Assembly: GCA_022447585.1 (NCBI GenBank)
Contig: JAKVAR010000006.1
Location: 744,001 to 808,000, forward strand
Origin: Crocinitomicaceae bacterium
Lineage (GTDB): Bacteria > Bacteroidota > Bacteroidia > Flavobacteriales_D > Crocinitomicaceae
Direction: 5' to 3'
DNA: 64,000 nucleotides
A program made the translations under genes and the position numbers. This document shows, piece by piece, positions 9,634 through 16,787 of the stretch. Each line of letters starts with the position of its first letter. The first letter of the stretch is position 1. The notes beneath the pieces were generated by a model, which did not search any database, was not told the origin of the DNA, and worked only from the letters and a program-made list of their open reading frames with translations.

Positions 9634-9887
9634 TCAACATTTTTCATGTAGTCTTTGATCCCTAGTTTTTCTTTGTTGTCCAGTGTGAAGAACAGCTGTC
9701 CTGCCATTGCAAAGAACCATACTACATAGTTCTCCCAATTTTGGTCTAGAACAAATATGATTTTGTACAGCCAGTAAAAGCCATAGATATTGTAAGCCCC
9801 AACATAAAGTTTGCGAACGAAATTGACCCCTTTGGGTAATAACTTGTTGTAAGTATCAGTGAATGTATCCATAGTGCAATGTAGCAA
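9630..9887 (-). CDS. possible small membrane protein in recombinase block
   Basis: An 85-codon opposite-strand ORF, rich in Tyr, Phe and Trp, with two hydrophobic stretches (about residues 30-46 and 52-68) and a charged tail. It converges with the first recombinase; the two stops overlap within the palindrome CTAG. It fills the 320-base gap between the first and second recombinases and matches no family I know. A second ORF in another minus frame (9746-9958) overlaps it, so only one, or neither, is real. Confidence 0.35.
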   Translation of the reverse strand: MLHCTMDTFTDTYNKLLPKGVNFVRKLYVGAYNIYGFYWLYKIIFVLDQNWENYVVWFFAMAGQLFFTLDNKEKLGIKDYMKNVD

Positions 9888-9956
9888 GCAATGGACAGAA
9901 TATCAATAGTACAAATACCTGAATTTATAGTAAGAACACTCACTAAATAGAAAACC

Positions 9957-10814
9957 ATGAAAGAACTAGAAGGGTTTAAGCAATGGCTTGTAGCACTGAA
10001 TTACTCCCAAAAAAAGATATATCAGTATGTCTGGTCAACAAGACGAATGCTCAAATGGACAAAGAGGACACCACGGACAGTTACTCAAAACAACATCTTC
10101 GCATACTTTGATAATGAAAAGCAACGCCTAGTTAATGGAAAACCACTGACACCAAACTATATCAACTCTGAACTTTCTGCACTTAGAACATTTGCTAGAT
10201 ATATGAAACAAAACCATGGAGTACATTTCCCAATCGGGCATCTGACTTGTGTTAAAAGCAAACAACGGACACCTAACTATCTCACTGAAAAAGAGGTCAG
10301 TGAATTATTCGATGTAACTAACAACTCTAAGTATGGTTACCGGGATCGTGCGATGCTTGCTATTTGCTACGGAGGAGGTCTTAGGCGCTCAGAGGCGGTA
10401 AAACTTCATGTTAAGGATATCGACATAAGGCGTGGTTATATTCATGTCAGAGAGGGCAAGAATTACAAAGACAGAATTGTTCCTCTACCACCAAAAGCAA
10501 TCAAGCACATTACCGAATACCTCAAACACGGCAGACCATTGCTAAAGAAAGGCATACACTACCAAAGAGAACTATTCTTAGGGTATCGTGGCAAGTCATT
10601 AACAGCACAAGTTTTTGAGAAACGAATCAGAGTACTGGCAGAGATGACGAACAACCCTGAATTAATAGCCAAGAAGGTAACCATGCATCTGCTTAGACAT
10701 TCCATCGCAACACATCTGCTAAATAGAGGAGTAGCCATAGAGAATGTGTCCATGTTTTTAGGTCACTCATCGCTCGACAGCACTCAAGTATACACCCATA
10801 TCATTCCACCATGA
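9957..10814 (+). CDS. tyrosine recombinase, XerD-like, second of trio
   Basis: A 285-residue recombinase with an N-terminal SAM-like core-binding domain (about 1-95) and a full catalytic domain: Arg I in GGGLRRSE, Lys in GKNYKDRIVPL, HLLRHS, LGHSS and the Tyr in QVYTH. The length fits XerC/XerD-type enzymes. All catalytic residues are present, so it should cut and rejoin DNA. Its TGA overlaps the ATG of the third recombinase (ATGA at 10811-10814), which implies translational coupling and probably a heteromeric complex. ATG at 9957 is a clear start. Confidence 0.88.
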   Translation: MKELEGFKQWLVALNYSQKKIYQYVWSTRRMLKWTKRTPRTVTQNNIFAYFDNEKQRLVNGKPLTPNYINSELSALRTFARYMKQNHGVHFPIGHLTCVKSKQRTPNYLTEKEVSELFDVTNNSKYGYRDRAMLAICYGGGLRRSEAVKLHVKDIDIRRGYIHVREGKNYKDRIVPLPPKAIKHITEYLKHGRPLLKKGIHYQRELFLGYRGKSLTAQVFEKRIRVLAEMTNNPELIAKKVTMHLLRHSIATHLLNRGVAIENVSMFLGHSSLDSTQVYTHIIPP

Positions 10815-11641
10815 AAAGAACATTTAGACAATACTTAGAAACTAAAAACTATCAGCCTTTCACTATACATACCACACAACAAACAGTAAAGAAGTACAGG
10901 CATTGGCTCAAAGAAAACAACACCTCCGCATACAGAGTTACCCATTCCATAGCTATGCAGTATGTTGGTTATCTAAATAAGAAACATAAGCCACAGGTAG
11001 TAAATCAGAAACTAGCCCACATACGACATTACTACAATTTCCTAGTTACTACAAAACACCCATTCACTGATATCAAAGTACTAGGTAGCAGAAAGAAAAC
11101 ACTTTTGGGGTTGTTATCTGAAAACGAGTTGAGAAACCTATACCTACAACTGCCAGAAACAACGGATCGTGAAGTACGAACAAAGGTACTGGCTGGATTC
11201 TACATCTTTCAGGGAGTATCTACTAGAGACATTGCAGCGCTGAGGGTAAGCCATGTGATTCTACAAGAGGGCAGAGTAATCATACCACAGACCAGACGAG
11301 GGAATAGTAGAACGCTAGCTTTAGACCCAATTCAGATGATGTTACTTATCAACGTTCTCACTGACAAGCCACCACAAGACTTGATATATCAAACCTTAGC
11401 TCAAGCCAAACAACGAGCATACATCATAGATTGTTTACATTCTGACCTTAAGAACTATCCGCCCTACAAAAGTCTGCGGCACATCCGACATTCAGTAGTG
11501 ATGAATTGGCTCAAAACATGCAACCTAAGACAAGTTCAGTATAATGCTGGGCATAGATATATTTCAACTACTGAAAAGTACATACAGAGCGACTATGAAG
11601 GTTTGAAGTTGGCAATAATAGACAAACATCCGATGGGCTGA
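10811..11641 (+). CDS. degenerate tyrosine recombinase, third of trio
   Basis: A 276-residue tyrosine recombinase fold with an N-terminal core-binding domain (about 1-85). The active site is altered. Where relatives have GLRxSE this protein has QGVSTRDI, so Arg I aligns with Ser, with an Arg two residues later. The HxxR box reads RHIR, so the His is Arg. The His (AGHRYIS) and nucleophile Tyr (TEKYI) remain. It may be a structural or regulatory partner of the second recombinase, with which it is coupled by an ATGA overlap. Alternatively the nearby Arg replaces the missing one, as shown for IntDOT of CTnDOT, which lacks Arg I at the usual place. It ends 72 bases before the right direct repeat. 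Confidence 0.8.
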   Translation: MKRTFRQYLETKNYQPFTIHTTQQTVKKYRHWLKENNTSAYRVTHSIAMQYVGYLNKKHKPQVVNQKLAHIRHYYNFLVTTKHPFTDIKVLGSRKKTLLGLLSENELRNLYLQLPETTDREVRTKVLAGFYIFQGVSTRDIAALRVSHVILQEGRVIIPQTRRGNSRTLALDPIQMMLLINVLTDKPPQDLIYQTLAQAKQRAYIIDCLHSDLKNYPPYKSLRHIRHSVVMNWLKTCNLRQVQYNAGHRYISTTEKYIQSDYEGLKLAIIDKHPMG

Positions 11642-11713
11642 AAATAGGTGTCAGCTTTGCTCTGATAACCCAGAAATGTTGCTATTTTTGATACACAAAC
11701 TAAGAAACCAAAG

Positions 11714-11729
11714 TTTAGTTGTTAACTAT
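11714..11729 (+). repeat. right direct repeat of the recombinase-trio block
   Basis: TTTAGTTGTTAACTAT matches 7073-7088 at 14 of 16 positions. It lies 34 bases before the start of the RHS core homology of cassette 2. Confidence 0.45.
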
Positions 11730-11732
11730 TAG

Positions 11733-12659
11733 TCATTGAGCAATTTACATACAAACATATCCATCCCTTATGGTAAAATGCTGAGACACTTCAATGGTAC
11801 TGAAGAACGTTACCTTACTACCCAACATGAGAGAGACCAAGAGACTGGTTTAGACTATAGAGGGGCGAGGTATTATGATGCTGATGTGGCGAGGTTCTTG
11901 AGTTTGGACCCGTTGGCTAGTGGGTTCCCAGAGTGGAGTGATTATAATTATGTGATGGGGAATCCTGTACGACTTATAGATACAGACGGAAAGGCACCTA
12001 CTGATATTGTTATAAATGGTATTAATGGCTCTAGTAGAACCTTAGTTACAGACAAATATGACCTAACTTTGAATGTAAATCATGATTTCGGAGGTAATGA
12101 AAAAATTGGGATTAACACCTATGCTTATGGTAATGAAATTGGTATCAGCGGAGATTATGATTTCCAAGATGGATTTGGAGCAACAGGAGGAATCTATCAA
12201 ACCGACTTAATATTTAAAGGGGGTGAATATGATAATTATGTATATTCTTATATAAATGCAGAGACTGGAGGAGGAGTTGGTATGACGAATAAATCAAATT
12301 GGAGTGTTGGTTTAAACGGGAACTCAGTTATTGGATTTGGAAGTGAACCTGATTTATCTCCAAGTTCAGTCGAAGGTTCATATTTTCATGTCGCCGCCTC
12401 ATTTGATGTCAATGCGAAATATCAAATTGGTCTGACAGCCCAATTGTCATTTTCAGAGACTTGGACATTTTTAAGTCTGGGAGGGACTGCAGGTTTGGAT
12501 AGTAATAAAGGAGGTGCAAATGGCTCGATTAAGTATGGTCCTGGTTTAACTACAATGATAAATGAAGAAATACCAACAGCTGAAAGAAGTTTCTCAGATA
12601 TTTTTATAAATGCATCATTGCATACACTTTCAATTATAACGGATTATTTTATTGATTAA
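11733..12659 (+). pseudogene. orphan RHS C-terminal cassette (core fragment plus tip 2)
   Basis: The frame is open from 11733 (a TAG precedes it) and the only start-like codon before the core is a TTG at 11736, so this is not a normal gene but a displaced C-terminal cassette. It opens with the RHS core from PYGKM (11765 on), whose first 51 residues are identical to the full-length RHS protein, then NYVMGNP and DTDGK (DPDGK in copy 1). The tip that follows (about 220 residues) is rich in Gly, Asn and beta-type pattern and is unrelated to tip 1. It ends one base before the ATG of its candidate immunity gene. Such orphan tips are known from RHS loci, where recombination within the core can swap them into expression. 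It carries no internal stop. Confidence 0.85.
11764..11998 (+). repeat. RHS core junction repeat, copy 2
   Basis: Gapless match to 5649-5883. In the first 156 bases all six differences are synonymous (ACA/ACT twice, GAT/GAC twice, TAC/TAT, GTT/GTG). Confidence 0.9.
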
Positions 12660-12660
12660 T

Positions 12661-13104
12661 ATGAAAACAACAATTATTAAAGTTCTTATTTTCCTAGTAT
12701 TTATAATTTGCACATATTTACTATTATCTAAAGTTAGATTCAACCAAGATAAATCAACTGCTATTGTACTCAAAGAGTCACCATTTGGATTTATTGGAAA
12801 GGTGAATTATAAGACAAAGGTCATGGGTAGTTATGGTATTGTCGGATTGACAAGTGATGACAGTACTTTGTCATTAGACCAAAGAGGAAACGAGTCTCAA
12901 TATTTCTTCATTAAAAAGAAGGATTCAATCGAATTGGTTACAACCAATTTGTCACTTTACAAAATAAATGATAGTGTCGTTTTTGATAATGACAAAAAGC
13001 AATTGGCTATTTATAGAAATAATTCCCTCTACAGAACCTTAAAGCCAAAGTTTGTTTCAATTACTGGTAGGCATCATTTACTTGGAAAACATCATAAACT
13101 TTAA
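12661..13104 (+). CDS. membrane-anchored candidate immunity protein of orphan RHS tip
   Basis: A 147-residue protein with one N-terminal membrane segment (about residues 4-25) and a polar, beta-rich remainder probably outside the inner membrane. ATG at 12661 follows the cassette stop by one base; a TTG at 12652 lies inside the upstream frame and is unlikely. Position, size and the cassette's terminator just downstream argue for an immunity partner of tip 2. It is unrelated to the multi-pass protein after tip 1, as expected if each tip travels with its own immunity gene. No family was recognised. Confidence 0.55.
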   Translation: MKTTIIKVLIFLVFIICTYLLLSKVRFNQDKSTAIVLKESPFGFIGKVNYKTKVMGSYGIVGLTSDDSTLSLDQRGNESQYFFIKKKDSIELVTTNLSLYKINDSVVFDNDKKQLAIYRNNSLYRTLKPKFVSITGRHHLLGKHHKL

Positions 13105-13135
13105 AAGTCAGAGGCAGTGTACAGAAAGTGAAAAC

Positions 13136-13176
13136 AACAATAAAAAAATGGTGTCCTCGGATGCCATTTTTGGTTT
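13136..13176 (+). terminator. intrinsic terminator of RHS cassette 2 (41 bp repeat copy)
   Basis: Exact copy of 7016-7056: A-tract, ATGGTGTC stem with CTCG loop, GATGCCAT, T-tract. It closes the second tip/immunity cassette. Confidence 0.8.
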
Positions 13177-13264
13177 CTAATGGAGAAATTAATTAAGAAT
13201 TATCTTCCTTCTAATCTATTTTGAAAGTGATTCAGAATATTAAATCTAAGGATAGGGAAATAAA

Positions 13265-13289
13265 AAAGCTGTACAAAGTATACAGCTTT
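13265..13289 (-). terminator. terminator of the Imm_superinfect-like gene
   Basis: AAAGCTGTA, seven-base loop, TACAGCTTT: a perfect 9 bp stem with an A-tract on one side, located just after the stop of the minus-strand gene at 13325. Confidence 0.55.
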
Positions 13290-13324
13290 AGATAGAACCA
13301 ATGTTAGATTAAAGGGAAATAGGT

Positions 13325-13549
13325 TTAATCAATCTTCTTTACTTCTTTTTTATCAGCAATTGCCCAAATTAAAGCAGCAACCCAAGTAATGATAAGTCCT
13401 CCGAGTAGAAAGTTAAATAGGAATATCCAAATTCTGTTTTTAGCTTTTCTACCAATTGCAATCCAAGTAGGAATTAGAAGTATTGCTAAGATTATAATTC
13501 CAATAATTACGTAAGCAATGATTTTAGCGGTTAATTCTTTTTCATCCAT
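13325..13549 (-). CDS. small membrane protein, Imm_superinfect-like
   Basis: A 74-residue protein with two membrane segments (about 9-32 and 42-64) separated by RKAKNRIWIF. The pattern of a Pro-Thr-x-x-Ala helix, a short basic loop, then FNFLLGG and WVAALIWAI matches the superinfection immunity family (Imm_superinfect, PF14373), named after phage T4 Imm, which blocks DNA entry of related phages. Members are common in bacterial chromosomes and their role there is mostly unknown. It stands alone on the minus strand beside the RHS cassettes, with a hairpin terminator downstream. Family assignment is from pattern recognition only. Confidence 0.6.
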   Translation of the reverse strand: MDEKELTAKIIAYVIIGIIILAILLIPTWIAIGRKAKNRIWIFLFNFLLGGLIITWVAALIWAIADKKEVKKID

Positions 13550-14719
13550 TTTGTTTAGGGTTATTTAAGTGAATCATCACCAACCCTATGATGAAAAAAT
13601 GTAGTTGTAAAATAACGATGGGTCAGAAAGCTATTTGCATCCGAGGTACTGGTATACCCACAAAACAGAATAACTAAACCGACCCACCTTTCGATGAGCA
13701 ATTCAGTCTATCAATTCCTGTTTTGTTTAAAAATTACCAGTTTTCGGACACAGTTATGATAGCTAATCGCTACTAATATTTATGTATTATTTTTCTTCTT
13801 ATAAATTCAATAATATGTTAAGGATATAAATATAAGAATAATAGTTGTGGTAAAGGATTTGGAGTTATTTCAATTCTTTTTGAAGTGGTCATACAATTGT
13901 ACTATTTCAATGAGAAAATGTGTTAGAAATGGTCTTTGATAGCTGAGAATTGATTTTAGGAATGGTTTAAAGGATAAAGAAATTAGAATCGGGATAAATA
14001 TTTTGAATTGAAATTTGTAGAAAGTGGAAATATTGAATTTCGTTTAGGGAAATGATAAATTTTAATTGAAGCGTTTTTATTTTCTTTTATCTCCTAATCG
14101 TTTTTGAAATGTGAAATTCAATATTTACAGTTTAGGCAAATTGAAAAGTCGTTTAGTGAGAAAGTTAAAAAGTGAAATGACAGAAAGTAGTGTTGAAGAA
14201 TTTGAGGAGTAATGAAGAATTTCTGAATTGTGATTTTTTTGAAAAAGTGAAGTTATTTAGCTGAGAAATTGAAGGGAATGAGGTTTAAAGAATTTCAATT
14301 CTAAGGATAGGAGAAATCAAAGATGAATAATTGATATAGATTTAAGAAGAGAATGTGTTAGAATCATTCCTTGATATAAGAATCAATGGTATATGGATTT
14401 ATTTTAGATTCAAATGAATAGGAAATAGAAAGGTTTAATGAATTTTAAGTGATTATTTTCTTTTAATCGATTAGGGAAATTTAGGAAGTAAGATTAATTG
14501 ATTTATCCTAAACGAAGAATTAGAGAAAAGCAGGTAGCCGTTTTTGTCAAAAAAAGGCAATATAGTTTTATTAATCTTTTTTAAAAGGTTAAATGTTAGT
14601 TAAATATAATTAGTTAGGGTAATTAGATATAACTGTAAGATATTGGATTTAGAAATGTAGGATATTAGATTTTAGAAATGTAAGATATTGGATTTGATTG
14701 AAAAGAGTATTTTAGTCAA
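13550..14719. other. 1.17 kb AT-rich region without recognisable gene
   Basis: No frame longer than a few tens of codons looks coding. The first 190 bases contain a 9 bp inverted repeat (ACAAAACAG at 13660-13668 and CTGTTTTGT at 13718-13726), which would be in the upstream region of the minus-strand gene at 13549. The rest is purine-rich on the + strand and of low complexity, with a small tandem repeat at its right end. It may be decayed DNA. Confidence 0.5.
14634..14697 (+). repeat. three tandem copies of a 22-23 bp unit
   Basis: Units begin at 14634, 14656 and 14679 with consensus TGTARGATATTRGATTT, followed by AGAAA in the first two. They lie directly upstream of the small HTH gene at 14720, so they may be operator sites or simple slippage. 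Confidence 0.6.
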
Positions 14720-14968
14720 ATGAAAGAAATCAACTTAAAAATACCTTCTTCAATTGTAGAAAATCAGCAGTTAAATCACATTGAGAAATTAATCCTGTCA
14801 CTAAGTTACAATTATCATTCTAAACTGGGATTTAATGAGCTAAGTAATTTAGAAATTGCAACGTTATTTTCTTTGAGTGAAAACACGGTTGGGAAGTATC
14901 GAAGGTCATTAGTTGAAAAAGGGTTTGAGAAGAAAAGAAAGACGACATATTTTATAACAAAGAAGTAG
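14720..14968 (+). CDS. small winged-helix/HTH protein
   Basis: An 82-residue DNA-binding protein. Residues 20-75 read as a helix-turn-helix with a following wing: LSNLEIATLFSLSENTV, then GKYRRSLVEKGF and a basic end. This resembles the HTH seen in replication and phage proteins that check for differential gene control. It stands next to the tandem repeat, which could be its own operator; this is inference. ATG at 14720 is well placed. Confidence 0.65.
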   Translation: MKEINLKIPSSIVENQQLNHIEKLILSLSYNYHSKLGFNELSNLEIATLFSLSENTVGKYRRSLVEKGFEKKRKTTYFITKK

Positions 14969-15036
14969 AAATATTTAATGCAATACAGAGATTTGCAACT
15001 GCTCAAAAATTTACCATTATTAGTGGTAATTGGAAT

Positions 15037-15519
15037 ATGATGAGAAGTCTTCCTGAAGATGAGTTATTTGTGCAAAGAGCAAAAATTAGTAACCAATACA
15101 TTCTTGCTCTTCAAAAGATTGAGATTTTTTTTAACGTTCGATTCAAAGATTTCACAGTAAGACCAAGTCAAGAAAATGTGGATGACATTAATTTTTTAGT
15201 GTCCCTTATAGATACTGGGAGTTACGATGCTACTGGGGTATTTCGTTTAGAATGGGAGTTTGATTTTAACTTATCTAAACTTAAAGAGTTAATAGTTTCC
15301 GAGAAGGTTATTTTCCCTAGGATAAAAATGAAAGAGAGAAATGCTAGAGTAAGTATTTTTCAAAATGAGCTCGTTATAGGTGACTTATCTACTGAGCTTG
15401 TCGATGTTCGAATTGAAAATGAGAAAGAAATTATCAATGGAGATTCTAATACGCCGGTTCTTATTTGTAATCGAATAATCTCTAAGTCAGACTTGTTTGA
15501 ATGTACTTCATTAGATTGA
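15037..15519 (+). CDS. hypothetical soluble protein
   Basis: A 160-residue soluble, acidic protein without signal peptide or membrane segment and of unrecognised family. It starts 68 bases after the HTH gene in the same direction and ends before a bidirectional terminator. The two genes may form one unit. The second codon is also ATG, so the start may be 15037 or 15040. Confidence 0.55.
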   Translation: MMRSLPEDELFVQRAKISNQYILALQKIEIFFNVRFKDFTVRPSQENVDDINFLVSLIDTGSYDATGVFRLEWEFDFNLSKLKELIVSEKVIFPRIKMKERNARVSIFQNELVIGDLSTELVDVRIENEKEIINGDSNTPVLICNRIISKSDLFECTSLD

Positions 15520-15584
15520 CCCCGTATGTAGCTATATATGGGATTTTTTTCAAGGTATGTTACCCAATACTGTTACCTAAACGC

Positions 15585-15616
15585 AAAAAAGACCTCCATT
15601 TCTGGAAGTCTTTTTT
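15585..15616 (+). terminator. bidirectional terminator between the hypothetical gene and tRNA-fMet
   Basis: A-tract, GACCTCCA, loop TTTC, TGGAAGTC with one C/A mismatch, then six T. It can stop both the + strand gene and the minus-strand tRNA. Confidence 0.7.
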
Positions 15617-15642
15617 CTCTCTAAGCCTTATGTGGCTTGTTG

Positions 15643-15715
<73 letters not shown>

Positions 15716-15802
15716 ATATAATCTGTTAGTGACTAACAGCGGTGCAAAGATACAGCTTCTTTATCGAAACGCAAATTTTTATTGAAATAAATTAGATTTT
15801 TA

Positions 15803-15836
15803 TTTGATAATCGAGTGTCAAAACTTGTTACTTTTG
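15803..15836 (+). promoter_or_regulatory. Bacteroidetes-type promoter of the lipoprotein gene
   Basis: TTTG at 15803-15806 and TACTTTTG at 15829-15836 with 22 bases between match the Bacteroidetes -33/-7 pattern (TTTG, TAnnTTTG). The ATG follows 35 bases downstream. Confidence 0.65.
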
Positions 15837-15871
15837 TTCGTATTCGAATTGTTGATATAAATTGAAAAAGG

Positions 15872-16672
15872 ATGTATAAAGTAGGCTTAAGTTTGATAAT
15901 TGCAACGCTGACGATGGTTATTCTTACTGGTTGTCAGGGAGATGAAGCATCTGAAGAGAATCTAGAAAACACGGTTTTTAAGGAGTATGTTGCTTCAGAT
16001 TTTGAGTTGGAATGTGAAAAATATGCCGTTGATATTGACATTGATACTACATTAAGAAGAGGTAATAGTTTGTACTATTCTCGTGAAGACGGGGCTACAA
16101 TGGAGGTTTTTATTAGCGTGAACGCAGCGGATGAAACGACTAAAATTATAGAGAATTATTCTAATGCTGGCTCAGTTAGTCTTTGCTCGAACACATTCTA
16201 TTTCAAGGATGGAAAAAAATACATTTCTAAGGAATTGTTTGAAGAGGGAACAGAATTAACAGGACATTTCGTAGAGCGTATATCATATTATGATGAAAAT
16301 GAGAAACCGGTTTTAACTAAAATTCGAAAGGCGGAATACGAAGATCAACTCGATTTTGAAATGTTTGAGAAAATAGACAACTACGATTGTAGCACGGAAA
16401 GAGCATTGCAGGTTTTAAATCAAGAAGGAGAATTTGCAACTACCTTTCAAGGGTTTATTAGTGAGGAGCCTTATCTCTACTTAATCGTAGGAGAGGATGA
16501 ACCAACTGGGTATACTTCATCATTAGTAGTTCAATATGTAGATCAAACAATTCAAAAGTTGCAGATGAACGAAAAAGAAATGATAGGTAAAGGAATCCAA
16601 GTGGGATTTGAAACGTTGAGTGGAACGCAAGGTTATGAATACCAGATCCTCTTGAGCACTGTGTTAAGATAA
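15872..16672 (+). CDS. hypothetical lipoprotein
   Basis: A 266-residue protein with a type II signal peptide: basic MYKV, hydrophobic core and lipobox LTGC at about 18-21. The Gln after the Cys and the acidic stretch that follows (GDEASEEN) suit export to the outer membrane. The remainder is soluble with no family I recognise. It has its own promoter and points away from the tRNA. It is about 115 bases upstream of the beta-barrel gene but probably transcribed separately. Confidence 0.75.
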   Translation: MYKVGLSLIIATLTMVILTGCQGDEASEENLENTVFKEYVASDFELECEKYAVDIDIDTTLRRGNSLYYSREDGATMEVFISVNAADETTKIIENYSNAGSVSLCSNTFYFKDGKKYISKELFEEGTELTGHFVERISYYDENEKPVLTKIRKAEYEDQLDFEMFEKIDNYDCSTERALQVLNQEGEFATTFQGFISEEPYLYLIVGEDEPTGYTSSLVVQYVDQTIQKLQMNEKEMIGKGIQVGFETLSGTQGYEYQILLSTVLR

Positions 16673-16787
16673 GTTAACACAAACATACTTAACCCTTCAT
16701 AATCAAAAATCAACCTTTGGACACTATTGTCTATTGGACATAGATTCCTTTTCATATCCTTGTCTCGGATATTTACAAATTACCCTT

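Larger units (their letters stand above)
7073..11729. mobile_element. recombinase-trio element between the two RHS cassettes
   Basis: The block holds an HTH protein, a small ORF, three tyrosine recombinase genes in one direction and a small opposite-strand ORF. It lies exactly between the terminator of RHS cassette 1 and the core fragment of cassette 2. The ends are a direct repeat, TTCAGCTGTTAACTAT (7073-7088) and TTTAGTTGTTAACTAT (11714-11729), 14 of 16 identical. Three adjacent co-oriented tyrosine recombinases recall RIT (recombinase-in-trio) elements, but there the genes are usually closely packed and the proteins longer. By eye the block is richer in C than its surroundings. Exact ends are inferred. 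Confidence 0.55.

Noticed and set aside
9746..9958. A 70-codon minus-strand ORF between recombinases
   Set aside because: It overlaps the 85-codon ORF in another frame and runs into the start of the second recombinase; at most one of the two is real.
14634..14697. Tandem units as a CRISPR or phase-variable tract
   Set aside because: Units abut without spacers and are not inside a gene; no cas genes are present.
16734..16787. Upstream TTG start of the beta-barrel gene
   Set aside because: It adds 18 non-signal residues before a normal signal peptide that begins at ATG 16788.
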